A stretch of 38,869 bases of DNA from Blautia schinkii (GTDB lineage: Bacteria; Bacillota; Clostridia; Lachnospirales; Lachnospiraceae), in NCBI RefSeq assembly GCF_013304825.1, contig NZ_JAAWUO010000023.1, positions 1-38,869 on the forward strand, given 5' to 3'. The notes below the pieces were generated by a model. It had not been told where the DNA came from, ran no database searches, and saw nothing but the letters and a program-made list of their open reading frames with translations. Positions 1-8,802 of the stretch are shown one piece after another. Every line of letters begins with the position of its first letter. Within the stretch, counting starts at the first letter, position 1. The translations under genes were made by a program, and so were the position numbers.

Positions 1-75
1 ACCGGGATGTCCAGGAACAATTACAGCAATACGCTGCAAAATGGTTTTAATTTCTCCAAACAGCTCAAAAATCAT
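1..75 (-). CDS. Possible 5' end of a gene running off the window edge
   Basis: Reading leftward from an ATG at 75, a frame stays open for 25 codons to the window edge (begins MIFELFGEIKTILQRIAVIV). An earlier ATG at 80 stops after two codons, so 75 is the only usable start. The upstream GCGAGAA is a weak ribosome-binding site. The segment follows the double terminator that ends the 209-2260 gene, so a new gene here is reasonable. No family can be recognised from 25 residues, and chance openness cannot be excluded. Confidence 0.3.
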   Translation of the reverse strand, partial: MIFELFGEIKTILQRIAVIVPGHPG

Positions 76-135
76 TTCATTTCTCGCAATTATCTTTTAT
101 CAGTCAATCAGCTATAAATGCAAACAGCAGAAAAC

Positions 136-193
136 GGCGGTCTTATCGACCGCCTTCCAGACTGTAGACAACCACCGTTTTAACCGGTGGTTG
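136..193 (-). terminator. Double hairpin terminator of the secreted-protein gene
   Basis: Two stem-loops follow the stop codon at 209 on the minus strand. The first has a perfect 9-bp stem (169-177 with 185-193, 7-nt loop). The second has a perfect 7-bp stem (136-142 with 148-154, loop TTATC) followed on the minus strand by GTTTTCTG. The second has the weak U-rich tail expected of an intrinsic terminator. The first may add stability or back-up. Confidence 0.7.
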
Positions 194-208
194 TTTATCA
201 GTTCTCCT

Positions 209-2260
209 TCAGATTCCCAGAACAGCAGATATCTTAATTTCTTTTTCCGTTTCACTGAGATCAAAGTCGCCGCCGTCTTCCACAGTCATGTGTACCTCAT
301 ACAGTACATCTTCTGTCAGCGTATCCGGTGTTTCACCATCTTCTGTCTGGATATGCCATTTCTCTTCCGGAACTTCCTTCAAGGTACCATCTGTACCATA
401 TGCATACAGCTTCAAAGAACCTGTTTCCCCTGAGATTCCTTTCGTGCGTATTGCAACGGTCGTATTCGGATGTACATTCTCAATTGTGATCGTGTTCAGC
501 CATCCTTCCACATCTCCCTGACCACCGTCTGCTGCAAATTTCTCCTGGCTTAACACATTGCGCATTGCCTGATCCAGATCCACCTTGCGGTAAGGCATTT
601 CCGGCAGATATACAAACCTGTCCTGAAGTCTCAGCAGTTCCAGATAGCCGGTCGGACAATAGAGCGCATTTCCGCTGTTTCCCGCATACATACCGATAGC
701 CATGTTGTTGTATCCCGGTTTGTCAGAAATATCCATGGTAAATACAGTCTCGCCTGTCTCAAAATCAAGCATGATATACTGCCACATACCAGTTTCCATA
801 TCCTGAACATATCCGTAAATATATCCTGTTGCAGTGGACAGCTTCATCATGGAAGTGTCAGACAGATCACTTCTGCACCAGATACTCTTCATCTCATATC
901 CGTCCTCCGTCTTAACTGTATCCACACGTTCTATACCCGGTGCGATCATTTTATTGCCCTGTCTCAGCCAGCCCACATCATAAATATTCTCATAGCTTTG
1001 TATTGAGGAATCATTATCTGCTTCTCCAAGCTTCGCACTTCCTGCACCAAACCAGTTACATACGATCGTGCTTACTGTTCCCTCTCCATCATCATATACA
1101 ATTGCAGAATTTTCCACAGACACCTGTGTATTTTCCGGAAGCTCATCTATAACAGGCATACTCGCAACCTGTTCTCCTGTTTTCATATCCACCGCAATAA
1201 GATTTACCGGATCCTGATTATCTGTAAACATAACCAGATCTTTGGTCAGAGACGGGGAACATCCACCGCCCCATGCAAGACCGCCACCTGTCGTCTCATC
1301 GCCTTCTTTGCTTTCCTTGGCACCCACACTTTTATAGGAAGTTTCCCAGACTTTTTTCACACCATTATCCGCCTGGAGCAGATAACACTTCAGATTTGTC
1401 AGAATGACCGCACCCTCCTTAGATGCCGCAATACCATTCTCTGCACCCTCTCCCGGTTCCAGTTCATATACAAACACTGCATCTGACAGATCCACATCTT
1501 CTCCATTCAGGATCTTATCGATAGCTGCACGTGAAACATAGCCAAAGGTTCCCTGCTGTTTTCTGTCGGGATAAATGCGGAAGCCTCCTGTTGCAAACCA
1601 GAGATTTCCCTCATAATCAAAAACTACAGATAACAGATTCTGATCCAGTGTTTTTCCAAGCGCTGCCTCTGCTGCCGCTTTAATGTCGATATCCAGAACC
1701 TTCTCAAATTCCGGAAGTACATTTCCCTCCTCATCTGTAGCCTTAAGCATAAGTACCCGATTATCGTTCGTCGGACACACAATGCGATTGCTCTCATCTA
1801 CAAAAGAATATGAACTCTGTATCAAATAGCTTCCATTGTCATGCTGTTTTGGTGAAAAATAGCCCAAGGTCTGTGCCTCATCTGCATTAATATCACGGAT
1901 CGCCAGGCCACCCAGAAGCGGAACCACAGAATGTCCATAGGAATCAAAAAAGACTGCCGGCGAAGCATTGGGATTAACTTTTTCATAAGAAACATTGATC
2001 TCAGAATAAATATCAACGGGCAATACCTCATCTGTTGAATCTGTATTATAGCAGTCATGATGAATGTTAGAATCACTGGCTGCCATATACGGATTCACAT
2101 CCATAGCCTTCGGTGTAAGTGCCTTGACCGGAAGTTCTGATGCCTGACCAGCACTTTCTTCTGTCTGTGTTTCCTCTGCATATACCGTATTTGCTGCCGG
2201 TTCAGATGCTATAGCTGTTATAAAAGCGATCATTGCAAGAATTAAAGCTCTTTTCTTCAT
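209..2260 (-). CDS. Large secreted protein of propeller-like build, function unknown
   Basis: This 683-aa protein has a signal peptide: MKKR, a hydrophobic core to about residue 25, and a likely cleavage after the VYA near residue 28. It should therefore be exported. The middle (about 100-560) contains repeated beta-type segments, several with an Asp-x-Glu-Thr-Gly-Glu turn (MKTGEQVASM, FETGETVFTM), as in PQQ/YVTN-type beta-propellers. The last ~110 residues look like a separate Ig-like beta domain. No catalytic motif, cell-wall anchor or transmembrane tail is visible. GGAGG sits just before the ATG. It lies 27 bp after the receiver-like gene and is probably co-transcribed with it from the promoter at 2708-2735, opposite a LytTR/histidine-kinase pair. 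I do not recognise a named family; the propeller call is by eye. Confidence 0.75.
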   Translation of the reverse strand: MKKRALILAMIAFITAIASEPAANTVYAEETQTEESAGQASELPVKALTPKAMDVNPYMAASDSNIHHDCYNTDSTDEVLPVDIYSEINVSYEKVNPNASPAVFFDSYGHSVVPLLGGLAIRDINADEAQTLGYFSPKQHDNGSYLIQSSYSFVDESNRIVCPTNDNRVLMLKATDEEGNVLPEFEKVLDIDIKAAAEAALGKTLDQNLLSVVFDYEGNLWFATGGFRIYPDRKQQGTFGYVSRAAIDKILNGEDVDLSDAVFVYELEPGEGAENGIAASKEGAVILTNLKCYLLQADNGVKKVWETSYKSVGAKESKEGDETTGGGLAWGGGCSPSLTKDLVMFTDNQDPVNLIAVDMKTGEQVASMPVIDELPENTQVSVENSAIVYDDGEGTVSTIVCNWFGAGSAKLGEADNDSSIQSYENIYDVGWLRQGNKMIAPGIERVDTVKTEDGYEMKSIWCRSDLSDTSMMKLSTATGYIYGYVQDMETGMWQYIMLDFETGETVFTMDISDKPGYNNMAIGMYAGNSGNALYCPTGYLELLRLQDRFVYLPEMPYRKVDLDQAMRNVLSQEKFAADGGQGDVEGWLNTITIENVHPNTTVAIRTKGISGETGSLKLYAYGTDGTLKEVPEEKWHIQTEDGETPDTLTEDVLYEVHMTVEDGGDFDLSETEKEIKISAVLGI

Positions 2261-2287
2261 AATTGTTTTCCTCCTGAGTGTTTTTTG

Positions 2288-2662
2288 TTATATTACTTTT
2301 CTTTGTCCAAACCAGATGGAGAGTCCTTCTTTTATTTTTTGCTCTTCCACAGGTTTCATAAAAAAATATTCTATCCGCAGCCTGAACGCATGAAGTGAAA
2401 AATCAAAGTCACTGCACCAGATGATTCCACATTTCGGATACAGGGAACGGAGATGTTCTGCTGCATTCAGGCCAGACACATCCGGTAATGCGAGAAACAC
2501 CACTGTCGGTACTGTTTTCAATATCCGTGCAAAAAATTGTTCCTGATTCTGATAGATTTCAATCAAGGGAAAAACTTTCTTTTCTGTACAGTAATTTCTG
2601 ATGTATTCCGCACAGCTCTGTCCTTCCTGTTCCTGATCAGTCAATATGGCAATACAATACAC
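2288..2662 (-). CDS. Stand-alone receiver-like domain lacking the phospho-acceptor Asp
   Basis: This 124-aa protein is the length of one response-regulator receiver domain with no output domain. The fold markers are present: an acidic start (IAILTD), strand 3 (TVVFLALP), and the conserved Lys103 in FFMKPV. Where the neighbouring regulator has its phospho-Asp (VVFLDIY), this protein has Ala58 (VVFLALP). Only one of the usual paired N-terminal acids remains. It is probably not phosphorylated in the normal way and may act as a decoy, adaptor or phosphorylation-independent partner. GAGGAGGG precedes the ATG. It heads the operon with the secreted propeller-like protein and is divergent from the LytTR regulator. 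The receiver fold is fairly clear; the role is inference. Confidence 0.7.
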   Translation of the reverse strand: MYCIAILTDQEQEGQSCAEYIRNYCTEKKVFPLIEIYQNQEQFFARILKTVPTVVFLALPDVSGLNAAEHLRSLYPKCGIIWCSDFDFSLHAFRLRIEYFFMKPVEEQKIKEGLSIWFGQRKVI

Positions 2663-2707
2663 GACATCCCTCCTCTTCCATTTGATGTACTCCCATTTGT
2701 TATCCTC

Positions 2708-2735
2708 ATTATAAAAAAGTCATAAATTTTTTCAA
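2708..2735 (-). promoter_or_regulatory. Sigma-A-type promoter for the receiver-like/secreted operon
   Basis: On the minus strand, TTGAAA (2735-2730) and a perfect TATAAT (2713-2708) are separated by 16 bp. Transcription would start near 2701 and read into the gene at 2662. The repeats at 2739-2770 lie immediately upstream of the -35 box, as expected for an activator. Confidence 0.65.
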
Positions 2736-2738
2736 TAA

Positions 2739-2770
2739 TTCTGTCACGAAACGACAGAAAATGACACGAA
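2739..2770. promoter_or_regulatory. Candidate binding repeats for the LytTR regulator in the divergent promoter region
   Basis: TG(T/A)CACGAA occurs twice, at 2742-2750 and 2762-2770, exactly 20 bp apart, about two helical turns. LytTR-family regulators bind direct repeats about two turns apart. An overlapping inverted repeat, TTCTGTC-N7-GACAGAA, spans 2739-2759. The site lies four bases from the minus-strand -35 box and about 28 bases before the plus-strand -10, so one regulator could control both operons. Assignment to the regulator at 2956 rests on position. Confidence 0.5.
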
Positions 2771-2797
2771 TTGTAAATCTATGGTATTGTTTTGTGA

Positions 2798-2803
2798 TAT
2801 ACT
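2798..2803 (+). promoter_or_regulatory. Possible -10 box of the LytTR/kinase operon
   Basis: TATACT at 2798-2803 is a good -10 element, but there is no good -35 box 16-18 bp upstream. This fits an activator-dependent promoter using the CACGAA repeats at 2745-2770. The predicted leader is about 145 nt. Confidence 0.4.
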
Positions 2804-2955
2804 GTTACCAGAGCATATTTGAAATAACTATACCACCTGCTTGTCTGCAAATTCGATTGCACAGATGAAAAAGTGTTACTGAAAACAGAATGAACAGCAA
2901 CAAAAAGTCTCCGCAGGCGGAATTTTATAAACATATAAACAAAGGAAGATTTACT

Positions 2956-3672
2956 ATGAGAATTGCAATTGTTGATGATATTTCAGAAGAACGGACACTG
3001 CTTCACAACAGACTGGAATCTCAGTTTTCCAGGCGCAATGTCCATACAGATATATTTGAATATGAAAATGGAGAAGCTTTCCTCACTGCTGCGAAGGAAT
3101 GTCCTTTCACTGTAGTGTTTCTGGATATTTATATGAATGGATCTAACGGAATTGATACAGCAAAAGAACTTCGCAGATCAGATACTGACTGTCTGCTGAT
3201 CTTTACAACAACTTCCACTGACCATGCATTAGAGGGATTTCAGGTCCGGGCTCTCCACTATCTTGTAAAGCCCTACAGTGAAAATGATATTTCCGCACTG
3301 GCAGATGAAATCCTTTCCCGCATCCCGGATTCCGGGAAATACATAGATGTAAAGGTAAACGGCAGTAATATTCAGATTCCCTTCCGGAAAATAATCTACG
3401 CAGAGCATTTTTCCCATATGATCCACATTCACACTGCCGGTGAAAGGGAACTGGTCACCCGTCAGTCCTTTGATTCCTTCATAACCTCCCTGAAAATGGA
3501 CTCACGTTTCTATCAGTGTAACCGTGGCGTTGTGATCAATCTGGAGCATGCCGTTGATTTTGACGGAACAGGCTTTCGCCTTGATAACGGAAGCAATGTC
3601 CCGGTAAGCAGGAAGCTTCTCAAAAACGCCAGACAGACATTTATGGAATTTCTGTTCCAAAGGAGGTCCTGA
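2956..3672 (+). CDS. LytTR-family response regulator
   Basis: This 238-aa two-component regulator is of the AgrA/VirR type. The receiver domain (about 1-120) has the acidic pair in IVDD, phospho-Asp57 in FLDIYM, a Thr in FTTTS and the Lys in VKPY. The LytTR DNA-binding domain (about 130-235) includes the strand around IIYAEHFSHMIHIHT and the RQSFDSF...YQCNRGVVINLEH segment. I chose the ATG at 2956 because AAGGAAG lies just upstream and it starts exactly at the receiver. An in-frame ATG at 2890 lacks a ribosome-binding site. The gene is followed after one base by the GHKL kinase and divergent from the receiver-like/secreted operon, its likely target. Confidence 0.93.
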   Translation: MRIAIVDDISEERTLLHNRLESQFSRRNVHTDIFEYENGEAFLTAAKECPFTVVFLDIYMNGSNGIDTAKELRRSDTDCLLIFTTTSTDHALEGFQVRALHYLVKPYSENDISALADEILSRIPDSGKYIDVKVNGSNIQIPFRKIIYAEHFSHMIHIHTAGERELVTRQSFDSFITSLKMDSRFYQCNRGVVINLEHAVDFDGTGFRLDNGSNVPVSRKLLKNARQTFMEFLFQRRS

Positions 3673-3673
3673 A

Positions 3674-4993
3674 ATGACTGACATACTTCGCCCTATACTT
3701 GAACTTTCCGTAATCATTCCCGGCATACTGCTGGCATATCTGCCTGTAAAAAGCTATCTGAGAGAGACACCGCTTAAGCTGACAGCATGGCTTCTTCCTC
3801 TTCTTCTGGGAGTCTGTATTTTGGGAGGAGTGGTTTGCTGTATCCTGCAAGTTCCCACCAGATGGATTCTGTTTCCTATACTGCCTGTCATTATGTTCAT
3901 TTATCATAAAACGCTGAAAACCTCTGCCTGGAAATCAGTCAGTATTTTTCTGGCAGTTTTCGCAGTTTTTGCATGTGTCAACAGCCTGTCCCGGGCATTC
4001 AATGCACTTATAACTGCTGACCTGCATATTACAGAAAATGAACTGTGGTTTCACACCGGTGCCGGGATTTTCTATAACATGATCTGTCTGCTTTTTGTTC
4101 TGGCAGCCTGGTATCCTGCCCGCCACTGTGTACAAACAATGGTCACAAACGAGAACTTTGCCCAGACCTGGTACGTATTCTGGATTCTTCCGGTAATCTT
4201 CATCGGAGTGAATCTTTTTATGATCCCTAAATACCGCAGTACTTTATATACCGGACGAGTCCTGCAGTGTTATATTGTTTTAAGTCTTGTACTGCTCATA
4301 ATCCTGCTCCTGTTTTATGTCATGTTTCTCATGATGGCGGTCAGCCTGAACAGAAATGCCAGACTTCAGCAGGAGAACCATTTTCTTTCTCTTCAGCAGG
4401 AAAGATACGAGAATCTCTGCATGGCCATTGAAGAAGCAAGACAGGCGCGTCATGATATCCGCCATCATTTTGTCCAACTGTCCTCTCTGGCAGAGCAGGG
4501 TGACATGGAAAAGATCAAAAAATATCTATCCGCTGCAACCGGAAAAATCTCTGACTATAACCTCCATTTCTGTGAAAATCAGGCTGTTGACAGTGTTTTC
4601 GGATATTATTCCACCCTTGCCAAAAGAGAAAGCATTCCTTTTCATGCACTAGTTTCCCTGCCTGCTGATCTTTCCATAGATGAGATTAATCTGTGCCTTG
4701 TGTTTTCCAACCTGCTGGAAAATGCCATCCAGGCAAGTGTAAAAACAGAGCCCGCCCGCAGAAAGATTAATGTGGAGGTTTATCCCCACCATAATCATCT
4801 GCTTCTGATTCATGTGGAGAATACCTTCAATGGCAAAATACAGCAAAAAAACAATATTTTCCAATCCTCCAAGCGCTCCGGAAACGGCATAGGAATCGAA
4901 TCCGTCCGCCACATTACCGACAAAAACGGCGGTGCCTGTGACTTTACCTATAAAGATGGTATTTTCTCTGCCAAAATAATGCTCCGGATATAA
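3674..4993 (+). CDS. GHKL (AgrC-like) membrane sensor histidine kinase
   Basis: This 439-aa protein is the cognate kinase of the LytTR regulator. About seven hydrophobic segments fill residues 1-235, without an obvious large extracellular sensor. A short linker leads to the phosphoacceptor region QARHDIRHHFVQL (about 258-270), an N box in FSNLLENAIQAS and a G box in SGNGIGIESV, typical of the HPK10 class that pairs with LytTR regulators. The start is one base after the regulator's stop, with GGAGG inside the end of that gene, so they are translated together. Relatives often sense peptides, but no agrB/agrD-like gene is in the window, so the signal is unknown. Confidence 0.9.
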   Translation: MTDILRPILELSVIIPGILLAYLPVKSYLRETPLKLTAWLLPLLLGVCILGGVVCCILQVPTRWILFPILPVIMFIYHKTLKTSAWKSVSIFLAVFAVFACVNSLSRAFNALITADLHITENELWFHTGAGIFYNMICLLFVLAAWYPARHCVQTMVTNENFAQTWYVFWILPVIFIGVNLFMIPKYRSTLYTGRVLQCYIVLSLVLLIILLLFYVMFLMMAVSLNRNARLQQENHFLSLQQERYENLCMAIEEARQARHDIRHHFVQLSSLAEQGDMEKIKKYLSAATGKISDYNLHFCENQAVDSVFGYYSTLAKRESIPFHALVSLPADLSIDEINLCLVFSNLLENAIQASVKTEPARRKINVEVYPHHNHLLLIHVENTFNGKIQQKNNIFQSSKRSGNGIGIESVRHITDKNGGACDFTYKDGIFSAKIMLRI

Positions 4994-5017
4994 TCAGTTA
5001 CTGATTATACCCGGAGC
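4981..5017 (+). terminator. Long hairpin overlapping the kinase stop codon
   Basis: A near-perfect 16-bp stem (4981-4997 with 5001-5017, one mismatch, 3-nt loop) contains the kinase's own TAA at 4991-4993. It lies at the end of the LytTR operon but lacks a U-run, so it may be a processing or mRNA-protecting structure rather than a classical terminator. No other gene lies between it and the minus-strand gene ending at 5128. Confidence 0.45.
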
Positions 5018-5127
5018 ATCCACGACTGCCGCGCTTTATAAGATTATTCCCTCATTCATGTTCTTTTATTAAATTAAGCCTCTTTCAGATAAATCAATTC
5101 TAATATTCACCAACTGTGGATTATTTC

Positions 5128-6867
5128 TCAGTGCGCCAGTTTCCAGCTTACCGCCTGCTGCCTTGCATCCACAAATCTCTTATAAATACCTTCCTGCTTC
5201 ATTAGCTGCTCATGTGTTCCCTGCTGAACAATTCTTCCTTTGTCAACAACCACAATCTGGTCTGCATGTCTGACTGTTTTTAATCTGTGGGCAATCATAA
5301 TAATCGTTTTTTCCTTTGTAAGTGCATCTACCGCATTCATCAGATCCTTTTCATTCTCCGGATCAACATTGGCCGTTGCCTCATCTAATATAACGATCGG
5401 TGCATCCTTCATGATTGCTCTGGCAATCGAAATACGCTGTTTCTCACCACCGGAAAGTGTGGCTCCGCCTTCTCCGATCACTGTGTCATATCCATTCGGA
5501 AGTTTGCTGATAAAATCATGACAGCACGCTTTCTTTGCCGCTTCCACCACTTCCTCATGGCTTGCATCCTGACGTCCGAATTTAATATTATTCTCAATGG
5601 TATCTGCAAATAAATACACCGACTGAAATACAAATGAAAAATTACTCATCAGACTGTTCATGCTGTAGTCTTTTACATTCACACCTCCAAGCGTCACTTC
5701 TCCGGAATCCACATCCCAGAACCTGGCAATCAGATTGCAAAGCGTTGATTTTCCTCCACCAGATGGTCCAACGATTGCTGTCATCGTTTTCTGTGGGATA
5801 GAGAGCGATACATCATCAATAATCTTCCGTTTGTCATAGGAAAACGAAACGTTAGAAAGTCTGATATCGTAATTTTCCGGCTGGATCTCTTTACCGTCGA
5901 TATCCATGGTGTCCAACTCCAGTATTGCATTTGCCTTATCTACACATACGCTTACCACATGTAAAAGGGATGAATAATTTCCTGCACATTCCAGGCTGGA
6001 ATAAAGCATAAATGCCGAGATTGTCATACCGATCGCATAGACTGCACTCATGGTTCCATTGATATAAAAATATGCACTGCATGCCACGATCACAGCACCT
6101 GTGATTTTTGTTATCACACTTTGCAGGAAATGATAAGGAACAAACAGCATCTCCATCTTTGTATTGATCTTTTCGCATGCTTCATTTGCATCATTTAATC
6201 TTTTCGCCTGTTTCCCAAGCAGATTGTATGATTTTACTTCTGATATTCCCTGCAGATACTCCATGATCTGGTTTACAAGCTCTGTATCACATACCACTTT
6301 TTGCTCTGAATCATTTTTCCCTGCATTCTGCATTACAGAATTGACACCAAAGAAAACAAGTACTCCTGCTGCAGCCATCAGTCCGATTCTCCAGTCAAAA
6401 AGAAACAGCATAAGAATGATCATTGATGTTTCCAGGATTCCCTGCATGGTCAGCATGACCACTCTCGCAGCCACATCGCCAAGTATTTCCATTGTATTGG
6501 TAGTAACAGAAGAAATTTCTCCGATACTGTTAGCATTAAAATATCCCATCGGCAGATAGCGCAGATGCTCTGCAATCTTGATCCTCATAAAAGCACTTGC
6601 GTTATATCCGCCTTCTGTCTGAAGCACAGTTGAATATCTCTTACAGATTACATCGACTACGATTGCAAGGACCATAATCGCAATGGAACCGCCAATATAT
6701 TCCCCTATCGGTTTTCCACTCAGCAGACCGATCAATATGTACATAATGGCCGGAATCTTCATTGCTGAAGCAAGAGCCTCTATGAGTCCGATCACCATGG
6801 ACAGTTTAAATTTATTTCCATTTTCTTTGCCTGAAAAACGAAAGAATTTTGCCAGAATCCCAAACAT
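5128..6867 (-). CDS. ABC transporter, fused permease/ATPase, second half-transporter
   Basis: This 579-aa type IV (exporter-fold) half-transporter has a membrane domain over about 1-310 with six hydrophobic segments, then a nucleotide-binding domain. Visible motifs are Walker A GPSGGGKST, Q-loop FVFQSVYLF, signature LSGGEKQR, Walker B IVILDEAT with the catalytic Glu, and H-loop IMIAHR. The catalytic residues are intact. The gene begins one base after the stop of the partner gene, so the two almost certainly form a heterodimer. The pair resembles exporter-fold systems including YbtP/YbtQ-type siderophore importers, so direction and substrate cannot be fixed. The TetR gene upstream is the likely regulator. 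Confidence 0.93.
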   Translation of the reverse strand: MFGILAKFFRFSGKENGNKFKLSMVIGLIEALASAMKIPAIMYILIGLLSGKPIGEYIGGSIAIMVLAIVVDVICKRYSTVLQTEGGYNASAFMRIKIAEHLRYLPMGYFNANSIGEISSVTTNTMEILGDVAARVVMLTMQGILETSMIILMLFLFDWRIGLMAAAGVLVFFGVNSVMQNAGKNDSEQKVVCDTELVNQIMEYLQGISEVKSYNLLGKQAKRLNDANEACEKINTKMEMLFVPYHFLQSVITKITGAVIVACSAYFYINGTMSAVYAIGMTISAFMLYSSLECAGNYSSLLHVVSVCVDKANAILELDTMDIDGKEIQPENYDIRLSNVSFSYDKRKIIDDVSLSIPQKTMTAIVGPSGGGKSTLCNLIARFWDVDSGEVTLGGVNVKDYSMNSLMSNFSFVFQSVYLFADTIENNIKFGRQDASHEEVVEAAKKACCHDFISKLPNGYDTVIGEGGATLSGGEKQRISIARAIMKDAPIVILDEATANVDPENEKDLMNAVDALTKEKTIIMIAHRLKTVRHADQIVVVDKGRIVQQGTHEQLMKQEGIYKRFVDARQQAVSWKLAH

Positions 6868-6868
6868 A

Positions 6869-8623
6869 TCATTCGCCCTCCTTCACAGTATCTTTTACAG
6901 AAATATGGGCATTCCACATTTCCTTATAAAGCGGGCATGACACCAGAAGTTCCTCATGTGTGCCATGTGCTGTTGCATTTCCATCATTTACAACAAAAAT
7001 CTGGTCACTGTCCTTAACGGTAGAAAGCCTGTGCGCTATCACGATCAGGGTCTTCCCTGCTACCAGTTTTGCAATAGAATTCTGCAGGATTGCCTCGTTT
7101 TCCGGATCTGTGTAAGCAGTGGCCTCATCAAGGATCACGATCGGAGCATCCTTTAACATCGCTCTTGCAATTGAGATACGCTGTCTCTCGCCTCCTGACA
7201 GATGTCCTCCTGCACCTCCGACAACCGTATCAAATCCATTCTCAAGCTGCATGATAAATTCATAACATCCGCTTTTCTTTGTCACCTCAACGATCTGTTC
7301 ATCTGTAGCCTTCGGGTTACCCTGTCTGATATTTTCACGGACCGTTTCATTAAACAGATAATTGTCCTGTGCAACATATGCAATTTTCCGGTTAAAATCT
7401 GAAAATGCCATTTCTTTTACATCAACTCCGCCGATTTTGATACTTCCGGAATCCACATCCCAAAGAGACGCGATCAGCTTTGCAATGGTCGACTTACCAC
7501 TTCCAGAAGGTCCCACAATTGCATTTACCGTTCCTGCTTGTAATTCCATATTTACTCCATGCAGGATCTCTTTATCGTGATAACCAAATCTGACATTTTC
7601 AAGTGTAACAGAATTATCTTTTGGAACACGTTCACTTTTCTCTGGACGTTCAAGCTCCGGCTGTTCCAAAATTCCGGCCACTTCGTCAACGATCACTCCG
7701 ATCTTACCCAGATCATCTGTATAGGATCCCACTGTGATCAACGGTCCAACGATTCCAAGTGATAAAATAATACATATGACAAAATCAGAAACCACAAGTG
7801 TTCCATTCGCTACATAATGTGCTCCAAACGGCAATACCGTAAGAAGCGTATAAGGTGTGACCACCATCATCAGTCCATGAAAGATCGAGCATCGTTTCAT
7901 CCAGGAAATAAAGGAATCCGCATAAGCAAAAGCCGCCTTTGTAAATTTAGCATAAGAGCTTTCCGTCTTTCCAAATGCCTTGATCACTTCGATTCCGTCA
8001 ATATACTCCACTGCCGCATCATTCAGATCTTTTGTTGTCTGAACCGTTCTCTCGAAACTTGGCTTATAATCAATCATCATGCCAAAATAAGAAAGAAATC
8101 CCACTACAACCGGCACCAATGACCAGAGTGCCAGTCTCCAGTCTGTCAGGAAGAAATAAATCAGGATAATAACAGGTACCAGCAGATTTGAGGTAAATTC
8201 AGGGACAATATGTGCCAGTGTTGTCTCGATACTGTCGATTCTTTCCACCATGATATTCTTAAATGTGCCAGAGGGGGTATCCTTCACATAACCAAGCGGC
8301 ACCCGCGCCAGCTTATCGCAGCAGGCTTTTCTTATATTTGCAAGTACCGCAAACGTTGCTTTATGTGACAATGCTGTCGATAGTGAATGCAACAGTTCTG
8401 CAATGATAAACGACAGTGCGATCAGAACCGCTTTCACCAGATATGTTTCAAACTCCTTTTCACCATTTAAAAACAGCTTTACTACATCTGCAATGATAAA
8501 ATACGGAAAAATCTTAAAGATCACATTTCCTGTTGCAAGTAGCACACTCCACACATAGGCAATTCTTTTTTGTCCTGCCCACGTCAGGATCCAGCTAACT
8601 GCCGACTTCTTCTTTTCTTTCAC
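6869..8623 (-). CDS. ABC transporter, fused permease/ATPase, first half-transporter
   Basis: This 584-aa half-transporter is the partner of the gene at 5128-6867. The transmembrane domain (about 15-320) includes the DTPSGTFKNIMVERID loop common in these families. The ATPase domain has Walker A GPSGSGKST, Q-loop YVAQDNYLF, signature LSGGERQR, Walker B IVILDEAT and H-loop VIAHR. All catalytic motifs are present, so both ATP sites look active, unlike many heterodimeric exporters with one degenerate site. AAGGAGTG precedes the ATG. The 180-bp gap to the TetR gene is AT-rich and could hold a separate promoter. Drug, peptide or metal-chelate transport are all possible. Confidence 0.93.
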   Translation of the reverse strand: MKEKKKSAVSWILTWAGQKRIAYVWSVLLATGNVIFKIFPYFIIADVVKLFLNGEKEFETYLVKAVLIALSFIIAELLHSLSTALSHKATFAVLANIRKACCDKLARVPLGYVKDTPSGTFKNIMVERIDSIETTLAHIVPEFTSNLLVPVIILIYFFLTDWRLALWSLVPVVVGFLSYFGMMIDYKPSFERTVQTTKDLNDAAVEYIDGIEVIKAFGKTESSYAKFTKAAFAYADSFISWMKRCSIFHGLMMVVTPYTLLTVLPFGAHYVANGTLVVSDFVICIILSLGIVGPLITVGSYTDDLGKIGVIVDEVAGILEQPELERPEKSERVPKDNSVTLENVRFGYHDKEILHGVNMELQAGTVNAIVGPSGSGKSTIAKLIASLWDVDSGSIKIGGVDVKEMAFSDFNRKIAYVAQDNYLFNETVRENIRQGNPKATDEQIVEVTKKSGCYEFIMQLENGFDTVVGGAGGHLSGGERQRISIARAMLKDAPIVILDEATAYTDPENEAILQNSIAKLVAGKTLIVIAHRLSTVKDSDQIFVVNDGNATAHGTHEELLVSCPLYKEMWNAHISVKDTVKEGE

Positions 8624-8802
8624 ATCTGTTCACTCCTTACTTTCGTTTTATTGTTTTGTTTTATGTTAGTTTGTGTTAACTATTGTATGATAAAATAGGC
8701 GGCTTACTGGCAGCAACCACCTGATATTATTATCCTGTCTTAACTTTATTCAGAAATCCAGAACCTGCAACACGCATAACCTATTCAGCATTCCCACATC
8801 AT

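Noticed and set aside
2890..2955. Longer start for the LytTR regulator
   Set aside because: The ATG at 2890 has no ribosome-binding site. The 22 extra residues are not part of the receiver, and 2956 has AAGGAAG.
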